NCBI GenBank assembly: GCA_910584165.1
Contig: CAJTZU010000002.1
Location: forward strand, 265,138 to 329,137
Source: an uncultured Bacilli bacterium
GTDB taxonomy: Bacteria > Bacillota_I > Bacilli_A > RF39 > UBA660
Direction of reading: 5' to 3'
DNA: 64,000 nucleotides
Positions within the stretch are counted from its first letter, which is position 1, and each line of letters opens with the position of its first letter. Of this stretch, positions 40,469-48,243 are shown in pieces. Under the pieces are notes generated by a model that was not told where the DNA came from, made no database searches, and saw nothing but the letters and a program-made list of their open reading frames with translations. The translations under genes and the position numbers were made by a program.

Positions 40469-40816
40469 ATTTCAGAAGAAGATTATCAAAAGTTTTTGAG
40501 AGTTTATGCATCTAAAATAGAAACGATTCATTATTATGGGTATGAGGTTTGGACAGATAAAACGGAGGAGCGTACTTCTATAGGAGATAGTAGTATTCGA
40601 ATACGAAAATTAACGGCAAAAAAACTCCCTCTTTTAGCGTATATAGAGGAAAAGGTAGAAGAAGAATATTACTGTTTGTTAGGATTTAGTAAGTATGGAA
40701 CATTCATCTTATCAAAGTATGAAAATAATCAATGTGTTTTAGAGAAAGATATTTGCAGTTGGTTAAAAGAAGATGGTACAAAACCAGAATTTGATGTAAA
40801 TACTTATTGTCAATAA
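40469..40816 (+). CDS. Small uncharacterised protein, possibly with an ATT start
   Basis: The coding frame (from ISEEDYQKFLRVYASKIE to the stop at 40816) has no ATG near its beginning. AGGAGA at 40455-40460 is eight bases before ATT 40469, so I suggest ATT initiation (115 residues). TTG 40496 lacks a binding site. The product has alternating charged and beta-type segments and three cysteines. I recognise no family. It may also be a gene whose ATG was recently lost. Confidence 0.5.
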   Translation: MSEEDYQKFLRVYASKIETIHYYGYEVWTDKTEERTSIGDSSIRIRKLTAKKLPLLAYIEEKVEEEYYCLLGFSKYGTFILSKYENNQCVLEKDICSWLKEDGTKPEFDVNTYCQ

Positions 40817-40870
40817 AAATTTACTAAATTTTATATCCATGATATACTAATATTCGAAAGAGGGAAGTTT

Positions 40871-41743
40871 ATGCTTAGAGTAAGTAATGAATGGACAGAT
40901 TATGAATGTTTAGATGCTGGAAATGGAGAAAAATTAGAACGTTGGAAGGATGTCATTTTAAGAAGGCCTGATCCACAAGCAATGTGGCCATTATTGGAAC
41001 AAGATAAAACTTGGAAGAATGCAGATGGCCACTATTTTAGAAGTAATCAAGGTGGAGGACATTGGGAGTTTTCTAAAAAGTTACCAGAATATTGGACGGT
41101 AAATTATAAAAATTTAACATTTAAAGTAAGTCCTACTAATTTTAAACATACAGGTTTATTTCCAGAACAAGCAACCAATTGGGATTTTATGATGGATAAA
41201 ATCAAAAATAGTAATAGACCTATTACCGTTTTAAATTTATTTGCTTATACGGGAGGAGCTACTATGGCATGTGCTAGTGCAGGGGCTATTGAAGTAGTTC
41301 ATGTAGATGCTTCTAAAGGAATGACGGAATGGGCCAAAGAAAACCAAAGATTAAGTGGATTAGAAGATTGTAAGATACGATTCATCGTAGATGATTGTTT
41401 AAAGTTTGTAGAAAGAGAAGCTCGTCGCGGTAGAAAATATGATGTCATTATTATGGATCCTCCTAGTTATGGAAGAGGTCCTAATGGAGAAGTATGGAAA
41501 TTTGAACACAATATTCACAATTTAATTATGTCTTGTATGAAAATACTAAGTGATAAACCATTATTCTTTTTGATAAATTCTTATACTACTGGTATTTCTA
41601 GTACTGTTTTATATAATATTTTAAAGACTACTATGGAACCTAAATATAAAGGTGTAGTAGATGCTGGAGAAGTAGGACTTTCTATTACCAAGAATAATTT
41701 AATATTACCATGTGGTATTTATGGAAGATGGCAAGATGAATAG
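40871..41743 (+). CDS. SAM-dependent RNA methyltransferase (RlmI/RlmK-like, COG1092)
   Basis: The 290-residue enzyme has the SAM-binding motif VLNLFAYTGGATMACASAG (near residue 120), an acidic ligand HVDASKGMTEWAKENQ, and motif IV IIMDPPSYGRGPNGE, which places it with the 23S rRNA cytosine-5/guanine methyltransferases of the RlmI/RlmK group. The PUA domain of RlmI is missing. It overlaps the next gene, a pseudouridine synthase, by eight bases, so the two form an RNA-modification operon. Confidence 0.85.
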   Translation: MLRVSNEWTDYECLDAGNGEKLERWKDVILRRPDPQAMWPLLEQDKTWKNADGHYFRSNQGGGHWEFSKKLPEYWTVNYKNLTFKVSPTNFKHTGLFPEQATNWDFMMDKIKNSNRPITVLNLFAYTGGATMACASAGAIEVVHVDASKGMTEWAKENQRLSGLEDCKIRFIVDDCLKFVEREARRGRKYDVIIMDPPSYGRGPNGEVWKFEHNIHNLIMSCMKILSDKPLFFLINSYTTGISSTVLYNILKTTMEPKYKGVVDAGEVGLSITKNNLILPCGIYGRWQDE

Positions 41744-42386
41744 TATTTTATATGAAGATAATCACATCATTGTTGTAGAAAAAAAGATAAATGTTCCTGT
41801 ACAGGAAGATGATAGTAAAGATAAAGATTTACTAACAATTATTAAATCCTATTTAAAAGAGAAATATCATAAACCTGGAAATGTTTATTTAGGACTTGTT
41901 CATAGATTAGATAGACCAGTTGGTGGAGTAATGGTATTTGCTAAAACTAGTAAAGCAGCATCCCGTTTAAGTGAACAGATGCGTACCCACCAAATAGAAA
42001 AAAAGTATTATGCAGTAGTGGAAGGAACTTTAAAAGAAAAAGATACTTATATTGATAAATTATATAAAGATACAAAATTAAATAAAGTAACTGTCGACAA
42101 TAGAGGAAAAGAGGCCATTCTAAGCTATGAAAGAGTAAAAACGTATAAAGGGTATAGTTTAGCTGATATTACGCTTAAAACAGGCCGTAGTCATCAAATA
42201 AGGGTACAATTTAGTAGTAGAGGAACTCCTCTTTATGGAGATCAAAAGTATAATCCTAATTCTAAAGTAGGAGAACAGATAGCACTTTATTCTTATTACC
42301 TATCTTTTTATCATCCTACAACAAAAGAAAAGATGGAGTTTAAAATGCCTTTGCCAGATAGAACACCATTTAACTATTTTCAATAA
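41736..42386 (+). CDS. RluA-family pseudouridine synthase
   Basis: ATG 41736 (MNSILYEDNHIIVVEK) fits the family start. The upstream in-frame start at 41712 lies deep in the methyltransferase gene. The catalytic motif is YLGLVHRLDRPVGGVM with Asp in HRLD, followed by LKTGRSHQIRVQFSSRG. At 216 residues it lacks an S4 domain, so it resembles the shorter RluA-type enzymes. Target position unknown. Confidence 0.88.
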   Translation: MNSILYEDNHIIVVEKKINVPVQEDDSKDKDLLTIIKSYLKEKYHKPGNVYLGLVHRLDRPVGGVMVFAKTSKAASRLSEQMRTHQIEKKYYAVVEGTLKEKDTYIDKLYKDTKLNKVTVDNRGKEAILSYERVKTYKGYSLADITLKTGRSHQIRVQFSSRGTPLYGDQKYNPNSKVGEQIALYSYYLSFYHPTTKEKMEFKMPLPDRTPFNYFQ

Positions 42387-42392
42387 GAAGCC

Positions 42393-42422
42393 AATTTACA
42401 CCTCATTTGTGTAAATTTTTTC
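42393..42422 (+). terminator. Intrinsic terminator after the pseudouridine synthase
   Basis: AATTTACAC/GTGTAAATT stem with a 7-base loop and a T run. Confidence 0.85.
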
Positions 42423-42479
42423 TTTTTCTATAAAATGTTAATAAATATAGGCTATAATGATAAAAATAGGAGGAGTTGT

Positions 42480-43862
42480 ATGTTAGAACCAGTTTCAAAT
42501 AAAATAGAAAAAGGAATTGAAAGTCAATATTTTAATATTAAATATAGACCAGGATTAGAGAGCAAAAATTCAAAACTAGATATTCAGTGTAGTTCTTTAT
42601 TAACCTATTTAGCTTTAGCAGATGTTTATCGCAACGATAGAACTTTTAAAAATGCTAAAGAACAATTTTATAAGGCTTTATCATTTTGTCAAACTGAAGA
42701 GGAGTTAAGAAATTTAGATACTTTTTTAAAAGAAACTGCACAAATGGGTGGTTATGCTGAGCAACTTTATAGTGAGGTATCTACTCTTATTAATGTAAAC
42801 GGTAAACAGATAGCAGAGCAAACTTTGCAAAGAGAAAAAGAAGAACGCCAAAAGCCAGTATCAAGAAGAACTCCAACAGGTATTGAAAGTCAATATTTTA
42901 GTATCAATTTTAGACCAGGAAATAAAAGTAAAAATTCAAAATTGTCTGTTCATTGTAGTTCTCTACTAACTGATTTAGCATTAGCAGATATTTATCGTGA
43001 TGAACAATCTTTTAAAAAGGTTGAAGAAAATCTTTATAAGGCTTTATTATTTTGCCAAACAGAAGAAGAAATTCGAGAGTTAAGTCAATTTATAGTAGCA
43101 GCTTCAGATATTGGTGGATATGCTAATCAATTCCATGCAGAAAAAGCTACTTTAATTAGCCCTTATGGTAAAGAAAAAGCAGAAGAATATTTACAAAAAA
43201 GTCAAGAAAGAAAAGAAAAACCAGTTTCTAGAAGAGTAGACAAAGGTATTGAAAGTCAATATTTCGATATAGAATATAGACCAGGAAGAAAGAATCATAA
43301 TTTTATTTTAGAAATTGAAGCAGCATCTTTATTAACTTATTTGGCATTAGCAGATATTTATCGAAATGAAGATACTTTTGCAAAAGCACAAGAAAAGTTT
43401 TTTCAGGTATTAGCTTCTTGTACTACAGAAAAAGAAGTTCAAGAATTGGGAACGTTTTTACATATGGCTTCAGATATTGGTGGATATGCTAATAAGTTTT
43501 ATCAAGAAAATATTACACGAGTGAGAAAAGGAATGCCTGAAGTTGAACAAGCTAAGCAAGTTGTTACAGAACAAAAGGTCACAAAACCGAAGGATGAAAC
43601 GAGTATAGCAGATTTTAATAGACGTTATGCAGAAGCTAGTGAAAGGTTTAAAAAGGCAGCAACAGCCTCTAATTTAGATGATGAAGAAATTGCAGCACTA
43701 TTAAAAGAATTTAATGAATTACAAGGTGAGTTATATGATTTTAATGGAAAAGTTGCTAAAGAATTTATTTCAGAAACAGATTATGAATTAGATAAACAAA
43801 TTGCTTGGTTGAGAAGTGCTTATCAAACGATTGAAGAACTAAAAGCAACCTTTAATATTTAA
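42480..43862 (+). CDS. Uncharacterised protein with three 122-residue repeats
   Basis: ATG 42480 follows AGGAGG. The DNA word encoding GIESQYF recurs at 42513, 42879 and 43245, exactly 366 bases apart. Each 122-residue unit reads GIESQYFxIxxRPG, then a CSSLLTYLALADIYR-type helix, then FxKAxExxYKAL, then IGGYANQF. The LALADIYR...FYKAL pattern resembles a TPR-like helical hairpin. After the repeats comes a linker (about 355-385) and a helical C-terminal domain. There is no signal or membrane segment. I recognise no family; protein binding is a reasonable guess. The equal period suggests duplication with strong length constraint. Confidence 0.68.
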   Translation: MLEPVSNKIEKGIESQYFNIKYRPGLESKNSKLDIQCSSLLTYLALADVYRNDRTFKNAKEQFYKALSFCQTEEELRNLDTFLKETAQMGGYAEQLYSEVSTLINVNGKQIAEQTLQREKEERQKPVSRRTPTGIESQYFSINFRPGNKSKNSKLSVHCSSLLTDLALADIYRDEQSFKKVEENLYKALLFCQTEEEIRELSQFIVAASDIGGYANQFHAEKATLISPYGKEKAEEYLQKSQERKEKPVSRRVDKGIESQYFDIEYRPGRKNHNFILEIEAASLLTYLALADIYRNEDTFAKAQEKFFQVLASCTTEKEVQELGTFLHMASDIGGYANKFYQENITRVRKGMPEVEQAKQVVTEQKVTKPKDETSIADFNRRYAEASERFKKAATASNLDDEEIAALLKEFNELQGELYDFNGKVAKEFISETDYELDKQIAWLRSAYQTIEELKATFNI

Positions 43863-43892
43863 GTCTTATGAATGATTTTCATAAGACTTTTT
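43861..43892 (+). terminator. Intrinsic terminator
   Basis: A 12-bp stem (AAGTCTTATGAA and complement) with a 5-base loop and a T run, after the repeat protein. Confidence 0.85.
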
Positions 43893-43946
43893 ATTTATTT
43901 GTTCTTTTACTAAAACTATTTTTCATATAGTAGAATAGGTGATTTA

Positions 43947-44594
43947 ATGCGTCATAGTTTTCAAATGTTATTTTTATTAATAGTAATGATTTGTACTTTT
44001 TCTTTCTTAAAAGTAAGAGGAGAAGAAATGCCTTTGGTAGGAAAAATCATTTATTTAGATGCTGGTCATGGAGGAGTAGATGCGGGAGCTACTTATAAAG
44101 ATATATTAGAAAAGGATATTAATTTATCGATTGTGAAATTATTAGCGCTTAAATTAGAATCTTTAGGTGCTACTGTCTATTTAACACGCTATGGGGATTA
44201 TGATTTAAGTAATACCGGTGCTTATTATAGAAAACAAAGTGATTTATATAATAGAGCAAAGATTATAAATGATAGTGAAACAGATATTTATATTTCTATT
44301 CATTTAAACTCGACAACATCTTCTACTTGGTCTGGTGCACAAGTATTCTATGATGATATTCATGAAGAAAATGAAAAGATTGCTAGTATTATGAAAGAGG
44401 CTTTAAATACTAAGCGAGAAATCTCAGAAATTGAGAATATGTATTTTAATAAACGAGTAGAAAAGCCAGGAATTTTAATTGAGGCTGGTTTTTTATCAAA
44501 TAGTCATGATCGCTCTTTATTAATGAATGAAAAATATCAGGAAGAATTAACTGATAAAATTGTGCTAGGAATTGTTAATTATTTCATCACATAA
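43947..44594 (+). CDS. N-acetylmuramoyl-L-alanine amidase, CwlD-like
   Basis: The 215-residue protein has an N-terminal signal/anchor (about 5-22) and one Amidase_3 domain with all zinc and catalytic residues: His in YLDAGHGG, Glu in LEKDINLS, His in ISIHLNS and Glu in ILIEAGFLSN. It cuts the stem peptide from MurNAc outside the membrane. Length and single-domain form match CwlD, the germination amidase of spore formers, but nothing else here proves sporulation. Confidence 0.87.
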   Translation: MRHSFQMLFLLIVMICTFSFLKVRGEEMPLVGKIIYLDAGHGGVDAGATYKDILEKDINLSIVKLLALKLESLGATVYLTRYGDYDLSNTGAYYRKQSDLYNRAKIINDSETDIYISIHLNSTTSSTWSGAQVFYDDIHEENEKIASIMKEALNTKREISEIENMYFNKRVEKPGILIEAGFLSNSHDRSLLMNEKYQEELTDKIVLGIVNYFIT

Positions 44595-44656
44595 AATACA
44601 CATAAAAGTCATATTTTTTTCAAATAATTTATGATATAATGTGTTAAGGTGATAGT

Positions 44657-45595
44657 ATGAGAAGTAATAAGGTATTTAAGACTCTTGAAGAACAAATAGA
44701 TATCCTTCGCTCTAAAGGCCTTATTGTCAATGATGAGGAGAAAGCAAAAAATATTTTGCTAAAAGAAAACTATTTCTTTATTAGTGGTTATAGGCATTTA
44801 TTTATGAAATCTTATAATGATGGTAAATTTTTAGCAGGAACAACATTTGATGAATTATATGCTGTTTTTCAATTTGACCGTCAAGTACGTAATATTATGT
44901 TTAAACATATATTAGTAGTTGAAAATAACCTAAAATCTCTCATAAGTTATGTAATGTCAAAAAAATATGGTTTTCATGAAAAAGATTATTTAAATATTAC
45001 GAACTTTACGCAAGACCCAATGAAGGTTCGTCAGGTTCATGATGTTATTGACAAGATGAAAAGACAGATTCGTGTAAATGGAAAACAACATAGTGCTACT
45101 TCCCACTATCTTAGTAATTATGGATATATTCCTCTTTGGATTTCTGTAAAAGTATTATCATTTGGTATAGTTTCAGAACTTTATAGCATATTAAAAGAAG
45201 AGGAGCAAGAAGAAATTGCTAATATTTATAAGATAGATATTGCATCATTAGGCATCTACTTAGCGATTCTTTCTAATTATCGCAATTTATGTGCCCATGA
45301 AGATATTCTTTATGACCATCGTACTCAAAGAGCTATTCCTGATACAAAGTATCATTATCAATTAAGTATTGATAAAAATGATGAAGACGAATATATCTAT
45401 GGTAAGAATGATTTATTTTCTGTGATTATTATTTTAAGACAAATGTTATCAGAGGAAGAATTTAGAAATTTAGTTTATGAAATAGGTTATGAGATTGACA
45501 TATTAGATGGCAAAGTAAATGTATTACCATTAAATCAGTTACTTAATAAAATAAGTTTTCCAAATAATTGGCGAGATATTTTAGAAATACATTAG
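44657..45595 (+). CDS. Abi_2-family (AbiD/AbiF-like) HEPN protein
   Basis: Abi_2 proteins are phage abortive-infection or toxin proteins with a HEPN ribonuclease-like fold. The 312 residues show the family pattern: LKENYFFISGYRHLFM, FDELYAVFQFDRQVRNIMFKHI, GYIPLWISVKVLSFG, and the active-site-like RNLCAHED with Arg209-Asn and His214 (R-N-x3-H). The start has a short-leader promoter (TATAATGTG about 17 bases upstream, then GGTGAT). Related AbiF proteins have been described with a paired non-coding RNA, but no room for one exists in the 62 bases upstream. It is followed closely by htrA. Confidence 0.82.
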   Translation: MRSNKVFKTLEEQIDILRSKGLIVNDEEKAKNILLKENYFFISGYRHLFMKSYNDGKFLAGTTFDELYAVFQFDRQVRNIMFKHILVVENNLKSLISYVMSKKYGFHEKDYLNITNFTQDPMKVRQVHDVIDKMKRQIRVNGKQHSATSHYLSNYGYIPLWISVKVLSFGIVSELYSILKEEEQEEIANIYKIDIASLGIYLAILSNYRNLCAHEDILYDHRTQRAIPDTKYHYQLSIDKNDEDEYIYGKNDLFSVIIILRQMLSEEEFRNLVYEIGYEIDILDGKVNVLPLNQLLNKISFPNNWRDILEIH

Positions 45596-45603
45596 GAGGT
45601 AAT

Positions 45604-46677
45604 ATGATCAAAAAATATGGTGGATATGTATTGACAGTAATTCTTTCTATGATAGTCGGTATTACTGGTACATATTTTATTATGAAAAATAATATAAAAA
45701 ATACAGAAGTTACAAAAACAATATCAGAAGTTAGTATTACAGAAGAAAATACTATTAAATCTTCTATAGATAAGATTTATAAAGCAACTGTATTGATAGA
45801 ATCTTATCAAAGAGGTAAAGTTGCTGGAAGTGGTTCTGGGTTTATTTATAAGCAGGATGATAAGTATGGATATGTATTGACAAATAATCATGTAGTAGAA
45901 TCTGCTACTAATGTTAAGGTAATTAATGCTGAAGGAGTAGAAGTAGATGCAGAAGTTTTAGGAACTGATGTCTATATGGATATAGCAGTTCTTCGTATTT
46001 CTAAAGATTCTATTTTACAGGTAGCAACGATTGGTGATAGTAGTAATTCTTCATTAGGGGATACTGTATTTACGGTAGGTTCCCCTGAAGGAAGAGAATT
46101 TATGGGGACAGTTACGAAAGGAATTTTATCTGGAAAAGATAGAGAAGTAGCTGTTAAATTATCTAATGGTAGTTATATAATGTCTGTTTTACAGACTGAT
46201 GCAGCTATTAACCCAGGAAATAGTGGTGGCCCTCTTGTTAATATTAATGGAGAAGTAATTGGTATTAATTCTTTAAAATTAGTAGAAGCAGAAATTGAAG
46301 GTATGGGATTTTCATTACCGATTGAAGAAGTAATGCTTTATGTAGATAGATTAGAGGCTGGTCAAAAGATAGAAAGACCAACAATAGGATTAGAATTATT
46401 TGATGTGGCTAATACGTATATGCTTCAATATTATCAAATTAAATTGAGTGATGATATTAAAGAAGGAGTTTTAATCTATCGGGTTGTAGATAACTCTGCA
46501 GCTTCTAATGCAGGATTAAAATCTGGTGATGTTATAACAGCTGTTGATGGTACAAAAGTAAGTGATGTAACTCATTTTCGATATTTATTATATAAACATA
46601 GTATTGGTGACACTATTAAAATAACTTATATTAGAGATGGTAAAGAAAGTACTATGGATGTAAAACTTAATAAATAA
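45604..46677 (+). CDS. htrA: Membrane-anchored serine protease, HtrA/DegP family
   Basis: ATG 45604 is preceded by AGGAGG that overlaps the abi stop. An N-terminal membrane helix (about 6-25) leads to a trypsin-like domain with His (LTNNHVVE), Asp (YMDIAVLRI) and Ser (NPGNSGGPLVNINGEVIG), then one PDZ domain from about 255 (GVLIYRVVDNSAASNAGLKSGDVI). 357 residues is typical. It degrades misfolded exported proteins. Confidence 0.94.
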   Translation: MIKKYGGYVLTVILSMIVGITGTYFIMKNNIKNTEVTKTISEVSITEENTIKSSIDKIYKATVLIESYQRGKVAGSGSGFIYKQDDKYGYVLTNNHVVESATNVKVINAEGVEVDAEVLGTDVYMDIAVLRISKDSILQVATIGDSSNSSLGDTVFTVGSPEGREFMGTVTKGILSGKDREVAVKLSNGSYIMSVLQTDAAINPGNSGGPLVNINGEVIGINSLKLVEAEIEGMGFSLPIEEVMLYVDRLEAGQKIERPTIGLELFDVANTYMLQYYQIKLSDDIKEGVLIYRVVDNSAASNAGLKSGDVITAVDGTKVSDVTHFRYLLYKHSIGDTIKITYIRDGKESTMDVKLNK

Positions 46678-46710
46678 AAGGATAACAAAGTAAAACTGTT
46701 ATCCTTTTTT
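46676..46710 (+). terminator. Intrinsic terminator after htrA
   Basis: An 11-bp stem (AAAAGGATAAC and complement) with an 11-base loop and six T. Confidence 0.85.
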
Positions 46711-46762
46711 GATAAAATAAAGCATTTCTGTTATAATATGTTGTACATGGGAGGAATGTTTT

Positions 46763-47476
46763 TTGAAAGTATTAATGATAATTCCTGCTTATAATGAAGA
46801 AAAAAGTATTAAAAGTACCGTTAGTTCTTTAAAAAAAGCAAAGCTAAAAGGGGATACGCTTGATTATATTATTATAAATGATGGTTCTAAAGATTATACA
46901 AAAGAAGTATGTGAAAAAGAAAAACTAAATTATATAGATTTACCAGTCAATTTAGGAATAGGTGGCGCTGTTCAAACTGGTTACAAATATGCTTTAGAAA
47001 ATAATTATGATATTGCTATTCAGTTTGATGGTGATGGGCAACATGATGCTTCATATATATCTAACCTAATAGAAGAGATAAAAAAAGGAAATAATATTGT
47101 AATTGGTTCTCGTTATGTTTCAGATTTGAGTGAATTTCGCTCAACAGCATTAAGACGTTTAGGAAGCAATCTATTATCTTTTTTGATTAAAATATGTACA
47201 GGAAAAAAAATATATGACCCTACTAGTGGTTTCCGTGCAGGAGATAAGGAAATTATTAAACTTTTTGCGAATGATTATCCAACAGATTATCCAGAACCTG
47301 ATACTATTGTGACTGTTATAAAAAAGGGATATACAGTTTCTGAGATACCTGTTAAAATGCAAGAAAGAATTAGTGGAAAGAGTTCTTTAAGTAGTCCTAT
47401 TAAAGCATCTTTTTATATGATAAAAGTAAGTATTGCTATTATTGTATCTGCATTATCTCATAGGAGGGGAAAATAA
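46763..47476 (+). CDS. Family 2 glycosyltransferase, polyprenyl-phosphate sugar synthase type
   Basis: The start is TTG with GGGAGG eight bases upstream. The 237-residue protein resembles dolichol/undecaprenyl-phosphate sugar transferases: MIIPAYNEEKSIKSTV, IINDGSKDYT, NLGIGGAVQTGYKYA, FDGDGQHDA (metal site) and DPTSGFRAG. Its neighbours are a DUF2304-like and a GtrA-like membrane protein, and a large membrane protein. The likely path is transfer of a sugar to undecaprenyl phosphate, flipping, then transfer to a surface polymer. Confidence 0.88.
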   Translation: MKVLMIIPAYNEEKSIKSTVSSLKKAKLKGDTLDYIIINDGSKDYTKEVCEKEKLNYIDLPVNLGIGGAVQTGYKYALENNYDIAIQFDGDGQHDASYISNLIEEIKKGNNIVIGSRYVSDLSEFRSTALRRLGSNLLSFLIKICTGKKIYDPTSGFRAGDKEIIKLFANDYPTDYPEPDTIVTVIKKGYTVSEIPVKMQERISGKSSLSSPIKASFYMIKVSIAIIVSALSHRRGK

Positions 47477-47477
47477 A

Positions 47478-47846
47478 ATGCCTAATGAATTAATTATCTT
47501 TTTATTAGTAATATGTTGTTTTTTCTTATTTAATATATGGCGTTTAGTAAGTAAGAAAAAAATATTATTAAAACATGCTATTCTATGGAGTTTATTAACA
47601 ATTGCTATTATGATAGCAACTTTAACAACTCATTTTTTAAAGAAGATTTCTGATTTTGTGGGAATTCAAGAAGTATCCAATATGATTTTCTTATTTGGTT
47701 TCTTAGTATTGTTAGTAATTTCTTTTATTTTAACAACAACTGTTTCCAAACAAAAAATGACTTTAGTTACTTTGACACAGGAGTTAGCGCTTACAAATAA
47801 AAGAATAAAGGAGATAGAAAATGATAAAACTTCTTCAAAAGTATAG
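47478..47846 (+). CDS. DUF2304-like small membrane protein
   Basis: ATG 47478 follows the GT stop by one base, with AGGAGGGG upstream. The 122-residue protein has three membrane helices and a C-terminal coiled part (LTQELALTNKRIKEIENDK), the layout of DUF2304 proteins, which are usually next to GT2 and GtrA genes. It overlaps the next gene by 26 bases. Confidence 0.7.
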   Translation: MPNELIIFLLVICCFFLFNIWRLVSKKKILLKHAILWSLLTIAIMIATLTTHFLKKISDFVGIQEVSNMIFLFGFLVLLVISFILTTTVSKQKMTLVTLTQELALTNKRIKEIENDKTSSKV

Positions 47847-48234
47847 TACTTTTTTGAAATATATTTTTTCAGCAGGTACTTCTTTTTTAATAGATTTAAT
47901 TTTATTTAAACTATTTTCAGTACTTTTCAAAAGTAGTATTGGGGATTATGCTATTATTATAGGAACTGTATTGGCGCGTATTTTATCCTCATTTTATAAT
48001 TATTTAATGAATCGTAATGCAGTATTTCAATCTGATAAAAAAGGAATGGACACAAAAACATTTGTAAAATATTATATATTAGTAGTCATTCAAATGCTTG
48101 TATCTTCTGGATTAGTATTTATTGGTTATCGATTATTAAAAATAGAAGAATTATTTGTTAAAATACCAGTAGATATTCTTTTATTTATGGTTAATTATTT
48201 TGTTCAGAAAAAATTTATTTTCAGTCAGGAATAG
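47821..48234 (+). CDS. GtrA-like flippase-type membrane protein
   Basis: The 137-residue protein has four membrane helices and the family pattern FLKYIFSAGTSFLIDLILF, then NYLMNRNAVFQ, then VNYFVQKKFIF. GtrA proteins are thought to help translocate lipid-linked sugars. The ATG lies within the preceding gene, indicating coupled translation. Confidence 0.85.
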   Translation: MIKLLQKYSTFLKYIFSAGTSFLIDLILFKLFSVLFKSSIGDYAIIIGTVLARILSSFYNYLMNRNAVFQSDKKGMDTKTFVKYYILVVIQMLVSSGLVFIGYRLLKIEELFVKIPVDILLFMVNYFVQKKFIFSQE

Positions 48235-48243
48235 GTGAATAGT

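Noticed and set aside
46763..46800. ATG at 46775 as start of the polyprenyl sugar transferase
   Set aside because: The TTG at 46763 has GGGAGG at proper spacing and includes the first beta-strand residues of the family.
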